Shown here: positions 17,529-25,308 of the stretch, one piece after another
Layout: every line of letters starts with the position of its first letter
How positions within the stretch are numbered: position 1 is the first letter of the stretch
Assembly: GCA_039555135.1 (NCBI GenBank)
Contig: CP114179.1
Span: forward strand, 620,001 to 684,000
Reading direction: 5' to 3'
Source: Phycisphaeraceae bacterium D3-23
GTDB taxonomy: Bacteria; Planctomycetota; Phycisphaerae; Phycisphaerales; Phycisphaeraceae
DNA: 64,000 nt
Position numbers and translations under genes: made by a program
Notes under the pieces: generated by a model
Seen by the model: the letters and a program-made list of their open reading frames with translations, nothing else
What the model was told of the DNA's origin: nothing
Database searches by the model: none

Positions 17529-18971
17529 CTATCCCAGATGTTCCAGCGCCTGGCCGAGGGTCTGGACGGCGACGAGTGTCGTGCCCTTGGGCGGCTTGGC
17601 CGGGGTTTTTGGGGCGAGGATGCGGGTGAAGCCGAGCCGGGCGGCCTCACGGATGCGCTGCTCCATCTGCTGGACGTGGCGGACCTCGCCCCCCAGCCCG
17701 ATCTCGCCCACCGCGCAGACGCCGGTCTCGAGCGAGCGGTTGAGCAGTGACCCGCTGATCGCCAGCGCGAGCCCGAGGTCGGCGGCGGGCTCGGCGACTT
17801 TCATCCCCCCCACCGCGCTGGCGAAGATGTCCTGGTCCGCCAGCCGCTGCTCGGCGTGCTTCTCGAGCACCGCGATGAGCATCGCCAGCCGCGAGCCGTC
17901 GAGCCCACTGACTTTGCGTTTCGCGCTGCCCAGAAACCCCGTCGCGGTCAGCGCCTGCATCTCGACGAGCAGGCAGCGCGTGCCTTGCAAGACCGGGCAC
18001 ACGACGCTGCCGGGGCGGCTCTGGTATTCGTCGGCCAAGAGCCCGCGGCCGTCTTCGACCTGTTTGAGCCCGCCGTCGGTCATCTCGAAGAGCCCGACTT
18101 CGAGCGTGGTGCCAAAGCGGTTCTTGATCGCGCGGACGACGCGGTAGCTGTGGTAGCGGTCGCCCTCGAAGTAGAGGACGGTGTCGACCATGTGTTCGAG
18201 CAGGCGCGGCCCGGCGAGCGCGCCCTGCTTGGTGACATGGCCGACCAGGAGCAGCGCGGTGCCGGTGAGCTTGGCGTGGTAGACCAGTTCGAGGCAGCAG
18301 GCGCGGAGTTGGGTCACGCTTCCGGGGGCGGCGGGGAGGTCGCCCTTGTAAAGCATCTGGATCGAGTCGATCACGAGCGCGGTGGGTTTGATCCGCCTTG
18401 CCTGCTCGAGCGTACGCGCGAGGTTCGTGTCGGCGAGGACGAAGAGCTCATCGGGCAGGTCGCCGCCCAGCAGCCGCGCAGCGCGGAGCTTGAGCTGCTG
18501 GGCCGATTCCTCGCTGGTGACGTAGAGGACGCGCTCGCCGCGGCGCGCGAGCCCTGCGGCGGCCTGGAGCATGAGCGTCGACTTGCCGATGCCCGGGTCG
18601 CCACCGATGAGCACGGCCGAGCCGGGCACGAGCCCCGCCCCCGGCAGTGGCGATCCGCCGGATGAATCCGCCTGCGAAGCGGGCGGCACTTCGGCCATCC
18701 CGCCCAGCACGCGGTCGAACTCGTGGATGCTGGTCGCGATGCGCTCGATCGGCCCGCTGCCCGCGTCGACCTCGGCAATCGGCATCGCCTGCGCGGCCGC
18801 GTCGTCACGCGGGACGACCGACCCGCCGAACGGGTCTTTGCCCGCGGCCTTGCCGGCCTCGCGGAACTCCTCGAGCGCGTCCCAGGCCCCGCAGTCCGGG
18901 CACTTGCCCATCCACTTGGGCTGGACCGCGCCGCACTGGTTACAGACGAAACTCACACGGGTCTTGGCCAT
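17529..18971 (-). CDS. radA: DNA repair protein RadA/Sms
   Basis: A 480-residue RecA-like ATPase that drives branch migration in recombination. It has the N-terminal C4 zinc finger CNQCGAVQPKWMGKCPDCG (10-28), the Walker A GGDPGIGKST (123-132), LYVTSEESAQQ, Walker B in LVIDSIQML, the RadA-specific KNRFG motif and a C-terminal Lon-like domain (GFLGSAKRKVSGLDGSRLAM, VCAVGEIGLGGEVR). Between DRVLGGM and GLVPGS, where RadA proteins are normally continuous, there is an extra block of about 20 residues (about 93-112, Pro/Ser/Gly-rich) coded by a palindrome-rich stretch; see findings. The start is set at 18971, just before the zinc finger. Confidence 0.95.
   Translation of the reverse strand: MAKTRVSFVCNQCGAVQPKWMGKCPDCGAWDALEEFREAGKAAGKDPFGGSVVPRDDAAAQAMPIAEVDAGSGPIERIATSIHEFDRVLGGMAEVPPASQADSSGGSPLPGAGLVPGSAVLIGGDPGIGKSTLMLQAAAGLARRGERVLYVTSEESAQQLKLRAARLLGGDLPDELFVLADTNLARTLEQARRIKPTALVIDSIQMLYKGDLPAAPGSVTQLRACCLELVYHAKLTGTALLLVGHVTKQGALAGPRLLEHMVDTVLYFEGDRYHSYRVVRAIKNRFGTTLEVGLFEMTDGGLKQVEDGRGLLADEYQSRPGSVVCPVLQGTRCLLVEMQALTATGFLGSAKRKVSGLDGSRLAMLIAVLEKHAEQRLADQDIFASAVGGMKVAEPAADLGLALAISGSLLNRSLETGVCAVGEIGLGGEVRHVQQMEQRIREAARLGFTRILAPKTPAKPPKGTTLVAVQTLGQALEHLG
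18636..18695 (-). repeat. In-frame palindromic insertion inside radA
   Basis: About 60 bp that code for extra residues between two contiguous RadA motifs. The DNA contains CGGATtcATCCG as a perfect hairpin and flanking CCGCC/GGCGG and AGTG/CACT arms, so the segment folds on itself. It keeps the reading frame. Confidence 0.55.
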
Positions 18972-19037
18972 GCGGGCAGGATAGCGGATCGCGTGCGGGC
19001 CGGAACCCCTACCGAGCCGGGCACGTATCATGTCTAT

Positions 19038-20591
19038 ATGAGCCAATCACGCTATGAAGTCACACGTGGCCACCGGATCGTCGGCGAGGTCGCGCTGCTT
19101 GCCGTCGTCCTCGCGCTGGTCCTCAACATCGCGTACTACGCCTGGGCCCGGCCCGGCGGGATCATCCGCAACCTCGCGCCCGTCGCCAGCGTCCGCGAAG
19201 CGCTGATCCACGGTTACGTCGATGCGCCCGAGGACGATGCCCTCGTCGAGGCGGCCATCCGCGGTATGGTCAATTCGCTCGGCGACCCGCACACGACCTA
19301 CTTCAGTGCCGAACAGCTCGACACCTTCAACGAACACGTCACCGGCTCGTACTCCGGCATCGGCGCGGAGATCGACCTGCAGGAAGACCGTCTGCGCATC
19401 GTGCAACCCTTCGTCGATTCGCCCGCGTGGAACGCCGGCGTCCTGCCCGGTGACATCGTCATGTCGATCGATGGCTACGACACCGACGGCATCTCGATCG
19501 AAGAAGCGCAGCACCGGCTCAAAGGGGAGTCAGGCACGGATGTCGAGATCGTCGTCCGACACGTCGACGGCACGACCGACACGCTCGAGGTGACGCGGGC
19601 CGTGATCGAGGTCGCCACCGTACGCGGCTACCGCCGACTCGACGACGGCGAGCAGGCGTACATGATCGACCCTGAGAACGGCATCGGCTACGTGCAGCTC
19701 ACGCAGTTCGGCGAGAAGTCGCTCGCTGAACTCACGGACGTGCTGCAGCGCCTTAAGCAGCAGGGGCTTCAGTCTCTGATCCTCGACCTGCGCAACAACG
19801 GCGGCGGGCTTCTTACCGGGGCGCAGGGCGTATGCGACCTTTTCCTCCCCGGCGGGCAGACGGTCGTCACGATCCGCGGCCGCGACGGCGCGGAAGAGGT
19901 GCTCAAGTCGAGCGACACGACGCTGCTGCCCGATACACCGCTGGTGGTGCTGGTGAACGAGCAGAGCGCGTCGGCATCGGAGATCGTGGCCGGGGCGTTG
20001 CAGGACAACGGCCGGGCGCAGATCGTCGGGACGCGGACGTACGGCAAGGGCAGCGTGCAGGTCGTCATGCCTTTGGAAGAGGGGTACGGCGCGTTGAAGC
20101 TGACGACCGCACGGTGGTACGTGCCGTCGGGCCGGCTGATCCACCGGGTGCCGGACGCGGAGCGTTGGGGCGTTGATCCTTCGCCGGGCGCGTACATTGA
20201 GATGACGATTGACCAGCAGCTGGAGATGATCCGCCGGGCGCGCGACGCGGTGAGTGACAGCCCGTACGACGAGCTCGATGGCCCGGTGACGCCGGCGTGG
20301 GTGAGCGCGGAACTGCTGGATACCCAGCTCGCGGCGGCGCTGCACGCGGCGCATTCACGTGTAAAGGACGGTGCCTGGCCCGACCTCGGCGGCGAGGGTG
20401 CGGACGCGATGGTGCGGCAGACGCGCCGGCACGTGCTCGAACGCCAGCAGGCCCAGCTCGCCGAGGCGATGGCGGAGATCGAGCGCGAGCTGGAGGCGCT
20501 GACGCCCGCGCCGGTGATCGATGATGAGGCGAGTGACGCGCTAACCGACGAAGCCGTCGAGCCCGAGGGCGCGTTGCAGGGGTCGCCTTAG
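19038..20591 (+). CDS. Carboxyl-terminal processing protease (S41 family, CtpA-like)
   Basis: A 517-residue envelope serine protease that trims the C-termini of exported proteins. It has one N-terminal membrane anchor (about 18-37, VALLAVVLALVLNIAYYAW) and a PDZ domain with GIGAEIDLQEDRLRIV and NAGVLPGDIVMSIDG (about 100-165). The S41 catalytic domain has LDLRNNGGGLL (about 250), the nucleophile Ser in QSASASEIVAGAL (about 315) and the Lys in GTRTYGKGSVQ (about 340). The C-terminal 100 residues are helical. The ATG at 19038 is divergent from radA with only about 65 bp between. One base separates its stop from the next ATG (tsaD), so translation is likely coupled. Confidence 0.92.
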   Translation: MSQSRYEVTRGHRIVGEVALLAVVLALVLNIAYYAWARPGGIIRNLAPVASVREALIHGYVDAPEDDALVEAAIRGMVNSLGDPHTTYFSAEQLDTFNEHVTGSYSGIGAEIDLQEDRLRIVQPFVDSPAWNAGVLPGDIVMSIDGYDTDGISIEEAQHRLKGESGTDVEIVVRHVDGTTDTLEVTRAVIEVATVRGYRRLDDGEQAYMIDPENGIGYVQLTQFGEKSLAELTDVLQRLKQQGLQSLILDLRNNGGGLLTGAQGVCDLFLPGGQTVVTIRGRDGAEEVLKSSDTTLLPDTPLVVLVNEQSASASEIVAGALQDNGRAQIVGTRTYGKGSVQVVMPLEEGYGALKLTTARWYVPSGRLIHRVPDAERWGVDPSPGAYIEMTIDQQLEMIRRARDAVSDSPYDELDGPVTPAWVSAELLDTQLAAALHAAHSRVKDGAWPDLGGEGADAMVRQTRRHVLERQQAQLAEAMAEIERELEALTPAPVIDDEASDALTDEAVEPEGALQGSP

Positions 20592-20592
20592 G

Positions 20593-21726
20593 ATGCCGCT
20601 GATTCTTGGGCTGGAAACAAGCTGCGACGAGACGGCCGCGTCGGTGGTGGACGGCGGTCTTGCCGTGCGCAGCAACGTCGTGAGCACGCAGCACGAACTG
20701 CACCGGCGTTACGGCGGCGTCGTGCCGGAGATCGCGAGCCGGGCGCACCTCGAGCGGCTTTGGCCTGTCGTCAGCGCCGCGCTGGACCAGGCAAGCATCG
20801 CGCTGACGGACCTCGACGCGGTCGCGGTGGGCAACCGGCCCGGGCTGGTGGGCTCGCTCATCGTCGGCGCGAGCGCGGCGAAGACACTCGCGTGGTCGCT
20901 CAACGTCCCGCTCATCGGTATCGACCACGTCCAGGCGCACCTCTACGCGGCGGCGCTGCGCGAGTGCACAGTGAATAGTGAACAGTGCACAGATCGCGAT
21001 CCGGCCGATTCCGAAATCATCAATCATCCCGCCTACCCCGCGCTTGGCCTCGTCGTCTCCGGAGGGCACACGTCGCTCTTCGATGTCGCCTCCCCCACCG
21101 CGATGGTGTGCATCGGCAAGACAATCGACGACGCGGTCGGCGAGGCCTACGACAAGGCCGCGGTGATCCTCGACGCCGGCTACCCCGGCGGGCCCAACCT
21201 CGACGCGCTCGCGCAGCGGGGCGACACGGCCGCGCCCGATGCGCCCAAGCTGCCGCGGCCGCTGCTCGGGCCGGGCTCGCTGGACTTCTCGTTCTCGGGA
21301 CTCAAGACCGCGCTGCTCTACGCGACGCGCGGCACGCCGACGGGCAGGGGCAAGGCGCGGACCTTCCCGCGCGAGGCGTCCGACCTGAGCGCTGCGCAGC
21401 GCGCCAACCTCGCGGCCGCGTTTCAGTTAGCCGTGGTCGATACCCTGATGGCCAAGCTCAAACGCGCGGCGCAACGCATGGCCGACGACGGCCGACGGCC
21501 GGGCTGCATCATCATCGGCGGCGGCGTCAGCGCGAACTCGCTCTTGCGTGAGCGCGTCAGTGCGCTGGGCGAGACGTTCGGGCTGCAGATTCATATCCCG
21601 TCGATGGCGCTGTGCGTCGATAACGCCGCGATGATCGCGGGCCTCGCGCACGCCAAGCTCGCGGCCGGCCAGGTCGACGACCTCACGCTGCCCGTCATCG
21701 CGACGACGGCGGTGGGGCTTGCATAA
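20593..21726 (+). CDS. tsaD: tRNA N6-adenosine threonylcarbamoyltransferase
   Basis: Transfers the threonylcarbamoyl group onto A37 of ANN-reading tRNAs, with TsaB and TsaE. The 377 residues carry GLETSCDETAAS (6-17), RAHLE, the iron-binding IDHVQAHLYAAAL (about 112-124, HxxxH), LVVSGGHTSLFDV, DDAVGEAYDKAA and the C-terminal GGVSANSLLRE and CVDNAAMIAG. Compared with the family, about 20 residues are extra after LYAAAL (RECTVNSEQCTDRDPADSE), coded by a near-palindromic TGCACAGTGAA...GTGCA sequence. The 3' end overlaps convergent purN by 32 bp. Confidence 0.95.
   Translation: MPLILGLETSCDETAASVVDGGLAVRSNVVSTQHELHRRYGGVVPEIASRAHLERLWPVVSAALDQASIALTDLDAVAVGNRPGLVGSLIVGASAAKTLAWSLNVPLIGIDHVQAHLYAAALRECTVNSEQCTDRDPADSEIINHPAYPALGLVVSGGHTSLFDVASPTAMVCIGKTIDDAVGEAYDKAAVILDAGYPGGPNLDALAQRGDTAAPDAPKLPRPLLGPGSLDFSFSGLKTALLYATRGTPTGRGKARTFPREASDLSAAQRANLAAAFQLAVVDTLMAKLKRAAQRMADDGRRPGCIIIGGGVSANSLLRERVSALGETFGLQIHIPSMALCVDNAAMIAGLAHAKLAAGQVDDLTLPVIATTAVGLA
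20963..20994 (+). repeat. In-frame repeat-like insertion inside tsaD
   Basis: A near-palindrome running from TGCACAGTGAA to GAACAGTGCA, with direct GTGAA words, lies exactly where TsaD proteins normally pass from LYAAAL to the FPALGLVVSGGHT-type strand. It adds residues but keeps the frame. The local composition is poorer in G and C than the gene around it. Confidence 0.55.
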
Positions 21727-22345
21727 GCCGCCGGATCGCCTCGGGGTAGGCCCGCTTTTCCTGCTCGAACACCCGCGCCGCCAAGGTCTCGGGCGTATCG
21801 TCGGGCAACACGTCGCACGATTTTTGCAGGATGATCGGCCCCGTATCGTAGGACTGGTCGGCGTAATGGACGGTACAGCCCGAGCGCGATTCGCCCGCGG
21901 CGATCACGGCGGCGTGGACGTGTCGGCCGTGCATCCCCTGCCCGCCGTAGGCCGGGAGCAGCGCGGGGTGGATGTTGAGCACGCGCCCGGCGAAGTCGTC
22001 GGGGATGCGCAGCTTCGACAAGAACCCGGCGAGCACAACGAGGTCGGTATCCGCCGCGCGGAGGTCGTCGAAGATGCGCTGCGAAAACGCGGCGATGTCG
22101 AATTCGCCGTCGTGCGTGTGGTCCTTCCGGCTGACCAGATGCGTCGGTATACCCGGCACTTTCTGCGAGACCTGCTCGCGGGCCTTGTCGTTTGAACAGA
22201 CCACCGCGACAATTTCCGCATCGAGCCCGCCGGCGGCGATCACCTCGGCGAGGTTCTTCACCGTCGTCCCGCCGCCGCTGACCAGCGCAGCCACTCGAAG
22301 CGGGCGACGGGTCGGCAGCGGTGACAGTTCGGGTCGCGTCGGCAT
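21695..22345 (-). CDS. purN: Phosphoribosylglycinamide formyltransferase
   Basis: Formyltetrahydrofolate-dependent transfer of a formyl group to GAR in purine synthesis. The 216 residues include LVSGGGTTVKNLAEVI (N-terminal phosphate loop), VVCSND, the catalytic NIHPALLPAYGG (about 126-137, with the Asn-Ile-His), GMHGRHVHAAVIAAGE and HYADQSYDTGPIILQ with the catalytic Asp. It reads toward tsaD and their coding ends overlap by 32 bp. The start at 22345 is chosen because the domain begins right after it; the upstream frame reads into the gluQ promoter area. Confidence 0.94.
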   Translation of the reverse strand: MPTRPELSPLPTRRPLRVAALVSGGGTTVKNLAEVIAAGGLDAEIVAVVCSNDKAREQVSQKVPGIPTHLVSRKDHTHDGEFDIAAFSQRIFDDLRAADTDLVVLAGFLSKLRIPDDFAGRVLNIHPALLPAYGGQGMHGRHVHAAVIAAGESRSGCTVHYADQSYDTGPIILQKSCDVLPDDTPETLAARVFEQEKRAYPEAIRRLMQAPPPSSR

Positions 22346-22392
22346 CGCGGTACGATAGCAGCTTGCCCGCCCACCGCTGACGCGATCCGCCG

Positions 22393-23400
22393 ATGACCGA
22401 TAGCCCACCCCACGAAACGACACGCCTCGCCCCCTCCCCCACCGGCGCACTCCACCTGGGCAACGCCTTCGCGTTCCTCGTCAACTGGGCGCTCGCGCGC
22501 AAGCTCGGCTGGCGTGTTGTCCTCCGCATCGAAGACCTCGACACCCCACGCAACAAGCCCGGGTCGGACCAACTCACGCTCGACCTGCTTCGCTGGCTCG
22601 GCATCGACTGGGACGACGGGCCCTACTACCAAAGCGCCGACCTGTCGCCCTACCGCGATGCGCTCGAATTGCTCCGCACCCAAGGCGACATCTACCCCTG
22701 CGACGCGACGCGCAAGCAGATCGAGCAGGCGATGTCCGCGCCGCATGCCAGCGACCATGAACGACGCTACCCGGGCCCCGACCAGATCGCGCAGGCCCTA
22801 CGCGACGTTGGCGAACAACCCGTGCCGACGCCCAGCGCGCAGGACGTGCCGCTGCTCGACGACGACCCCTACGCCTGGCGGCTGCGCGTGCCCGACACCG
22901 ACATCACGTTCGATGACACGCTGCACGGCAAGCAAACGCTCAACGTCCAGCAGCACGTCGGCGACTTCGTAGTCGCGACCAAGGCGGGACACCCGGCCTA
23001 CCAGCTCGCGGTCGTCGTCGACGATGCACGGCAAGGCATCACGCAGGTCATGCGCGGCGACGACCTGCTGCCCTCCAGCGCACGGCAGGTCCTGATCTAC
23101 CAGCGTCTCGGCCTCGCCGACCGGCTGCCGACTTACACACACCTCCCGATGGTCTACGGCACAGACGGCCGACGCCTGGCCAAGCGGCACGGCGACACCC
23201 GCCTGACGCACTACATGGACGCCGGGACCGACCCGCGCCGGCTCGTCGGGCTCGTCGCCTACTGGGCACGGGCACAGGACGAACGCCGGCCGATGTCTGC
23301 CGTAGAATTGATAGACGCGGTCGGCATGGATCGATTGACGACCGACCCGATCACCTTCACCGACGAGGACGAAGCATGGCTCCCGCAAAGCTCGGACTAA
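22393..23400 (+). CDS. gluQ: Glutamyl-queuosine tRNA(Asp) synthetase
   Basis: A truncated glutamyl-tRNA synthetase-like enzyme that attaches glutamate to queuosine in tRNA-Asp. The 335 residues have the HIGH-type motif PSPTGALHLGNA (about 14-25), RIEDLDTPR (about 48-56), YQLAVVVDDARQGITQVMRGDDLL and a KMSKS-type RLAKRHGDT (about 258-266). There is no C-terminal anticodon-binding domain, as expected for GluQ rather than GltX. The zinc-site cysteines of the family are mostly missing (only YPCDATR is seen). It overlaps the following DUF192 gene by 25 bp. Confidence 0.9.
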   Translation: MTDSPPHETTRLAPSPTGALHLGNAFAFLVNWALARKLGWRVVLRIEDLDTPRNKPGSDQLTLDLLRWLGIDWDDGPYYQSADLSPYRDALELLRTQGDIYPCDATRKQIEQAMSAPHASDHERRYPGPDQIAQALRDVGEQPVPTPSAQDVPLLDDDPYAWRLRVPDTDITFDDTLHGKQTLNVQQHVGDFVVATKAGHPAYQLAVVVDDARQGITQVMRGDDLLPSSARQVLIYQRLGLADRLPTYTHLPMVYGTDGRRLAKRHGDTRLTHYMDAGTDPRRLVGLVAYWARAQDERRPMSAVELIDAVGMDRLTTDPITFTDEDEAWLPQSSD

Positions 23401-23927
23401 CGATCCTGGCCACCCTCGCACTCGTGGCGGGCGGGTACATCGCGATCGCGCCCAGCTGCGCCGCGCCGGGCCCGACCGTCACGCTCCCGCCCGAGCCCGA
23501 GCCGCTCGAAGCGCGACAAGCCGTCGAGATCAACGGCAAGACGTTCGAGCTGGAGCTCGCGCTCACGAACAGCACACGCTTCCAGGGGCTCTCAGACCGC
23601 CGATCGATCGATGCGGACGGCGGGATGCTGTTTGTGTATCCGTCTGAACGGTCTCTAGGGTTTGTAATGCGTCGGTGCCATGTGCCGATCGACATTGTGC
23701 TGCTGGACGCGGACGGCCGAGTGGTCGCGATGCACGCGATGCCGGTGATCGAGCCGATCGGCGGAGAAGAGTGGTTTTACCCCACAGAAACCTACTCCAG
23801 TGATGACCCGGCGCAGATGGCGATGGAGTTCAAGGGCGGGACGCTCGGCTCGCTCGATCTTGAAGTCGGCGACGTGATCGACCTGCCGCTCGATGAACTC
23901 AAGGGCCGGGCCGGCGTTAAGATGTAG
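23376..23927 (+). CDS. DUF192 domain exported protein
   Basis: A 183-residue exported protein with an N-terminal hydrophobic signal (about 5-29, LTILATLALVAGGYIAIAPSC), possibly a lipoprotein-like or uncleaved anchor. The rest is the DUF192 fold: LALTNSTRFQGLSDRRSID, GMLFVYPSERSLGFVMRRC, PIDIVLLDADGRVV, and the end GTLGSLDLEVGDVIDLP. The biochemical role of DUF192 is not known. It overlaps gluQ by 25 bp, so the two are co-transcribed. Confidence 0.87.
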   Translation: MAPAKLGLTILATLALVAGGYIAIAPSCAAPGPTVTLPPEPEPLEARQAVEINGKTFELELALTNSTRFQGLSDRRSIDADGGMLFVYPSERSLGFVMRRCHVPIDIVLLDADGRVVAMHAMPVIEPIGGEEWFYPTETYSSDDPAQMAMEFKGGTLGSLDLEVGDVIDLPLDELKGRAGVKM

Positions 23928-23984
23928 GCCCAATAATCCGATGTTCCCGGTAGCTGGCGGATTTCGCCGGCCACGGAGGCGGAG

Positions 23985-25296
23985 ATGGGCCAACTACTTT
24001 TGATTCGAGACACCGACGCCAACAGCGCGTCGCACACGGTGCCCGCGAGCGTGGAGCGTGTGCTCTCCATGTGGCGCGGTGAGGATGCGCCGCGCGTCGA
24101 GGCCGTGTCGCTGCACGAGGTGCTGGCCGACCCCGCGTTGCTCGCGGCGACGGAGGTGGCCTGGCTGATGCTCGATCGGCCCGCGTCGGGCGACCTCTTC
24201 GCCATCGTCGGCGAGCTCCAGGAACGCCAGGTCCCCGCCATGCTCACGCGCCCCAACAGCGCGGAGGTGCTGGGCCAAACCTACCAGGACGGCATCATCG
24301 CCTGCCCGCCCGGGACCGAGCCCGAACAGGCGTGTATCGCGCTGCAGGCGCTTGTCAGCCAGGCCCCGGTCGTCGCGGTGCTTCGCCGAGAACGGCGGAT
24401 GCTCCGGGCACAGAACGCCGGGCTTTGCGAGCAGATCGGCAAGCTCGACGAAGAGCTCCGCATGGCCGCGCAGCTCCAGCGCGAGTTCCTCCCGGCCAAG
24501 CTCCCCGAGGTCGGCGGCGTGTCGTTCCATGTGCTCTACCGACCGGCGGGCTACGTCAGCGGCGATATCTACGACGTCATGCGTCTCGACGAACACCACC
24601 TGGGCTTCTTCGTCGCCGACGCGGTGGGCCACGGCGTCCCCGCCGCGCTCATGACCATCTACATCAAGCGCGCGCTCGCTCCGTAGCAAACGCATCGACC
24701 CCGAGGCACCCGGCGGCTACACGCTGCTCTCGCCCGGCGAGGCGATGGCCGGCCTCAACGCCGACATGATCGCGCACCAATCGGGCAAGGTCCGCTTCGC
24801 CACCGCGTGCTACGGCATCCTCGACACGCGTTCGCTCGAGCTCACCATCTGCCGGGCGGGCCACCCCTTCCCGATGCTGCTGCGCGACGGCGAAGAAGAC
24901 GTCCAGACCCTCGAGCCCGAGGGCGGGCTACTCGGCGTCTTCCCGGATGAAGTCTTCGAAGAACAAGTCGTCCAGCTCCAACAGGGCGACCGACTACTGC
25001 TCTACAGCGACGGTTTCGAGTGCGCGTTCCCCGACGGCGAGCTGGGCAGCAACGGCAAACGCAAGGTCGCCAACGAAAACTACGCGCAGGAATTTCTCGA
25101 CCTGGGCAACGGCGACCCGTCGCACGCGATCCAGCGCCTCGAAGACAAGCTCGACACCCAGGCCGGTTCACTGAACCAGAAGGACGACCTGACGATTGTG
25201 TGCCTGTCGGTCAAGCGCGAGGCGGGCGGTGGTGTCATTGATGCCGCCGCCGAGCCCGAAGCCAAGCCCCGCAAGCCCAAGCCAAACGCGGCATAG
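23985..25296 (+). pseudogene. SpoIIE-type PP2C phosphatase, frameshifted
   Basis: A serine phosphatase of the SpoIIE/RsbU group, which acts on anti-sigma-factor antagonists in partner-switching control. The first frame (23985-24686, 233 residues, good GGAGG site upstream) has a receiver-like N-terminal part, a linker helix with RRERRMLRAQNAGLCEQIGKL, then the start of the PP2C domain: AAQLQREFLPAKLPE and GYVSGDIYDVMRL. It ends just after MTIYIKRAL. The second frame (24745-25296, in-frame from about 24682) continues the same domain: GLNADMIAHQSGKVRFATACY, GHPFPMLLRDG, LLYSDGFECAF, KDDLTIVCLSV. The break sits at a tandem GCTCGCTC (24674-24681): removing one GCTC restores one frame. Either the gene is inactive or phase-variable, or the base count is wrong. 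Confidence 0.85.
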
Positions 25297-25308
25297 AGAG
25301 TCGACTTC

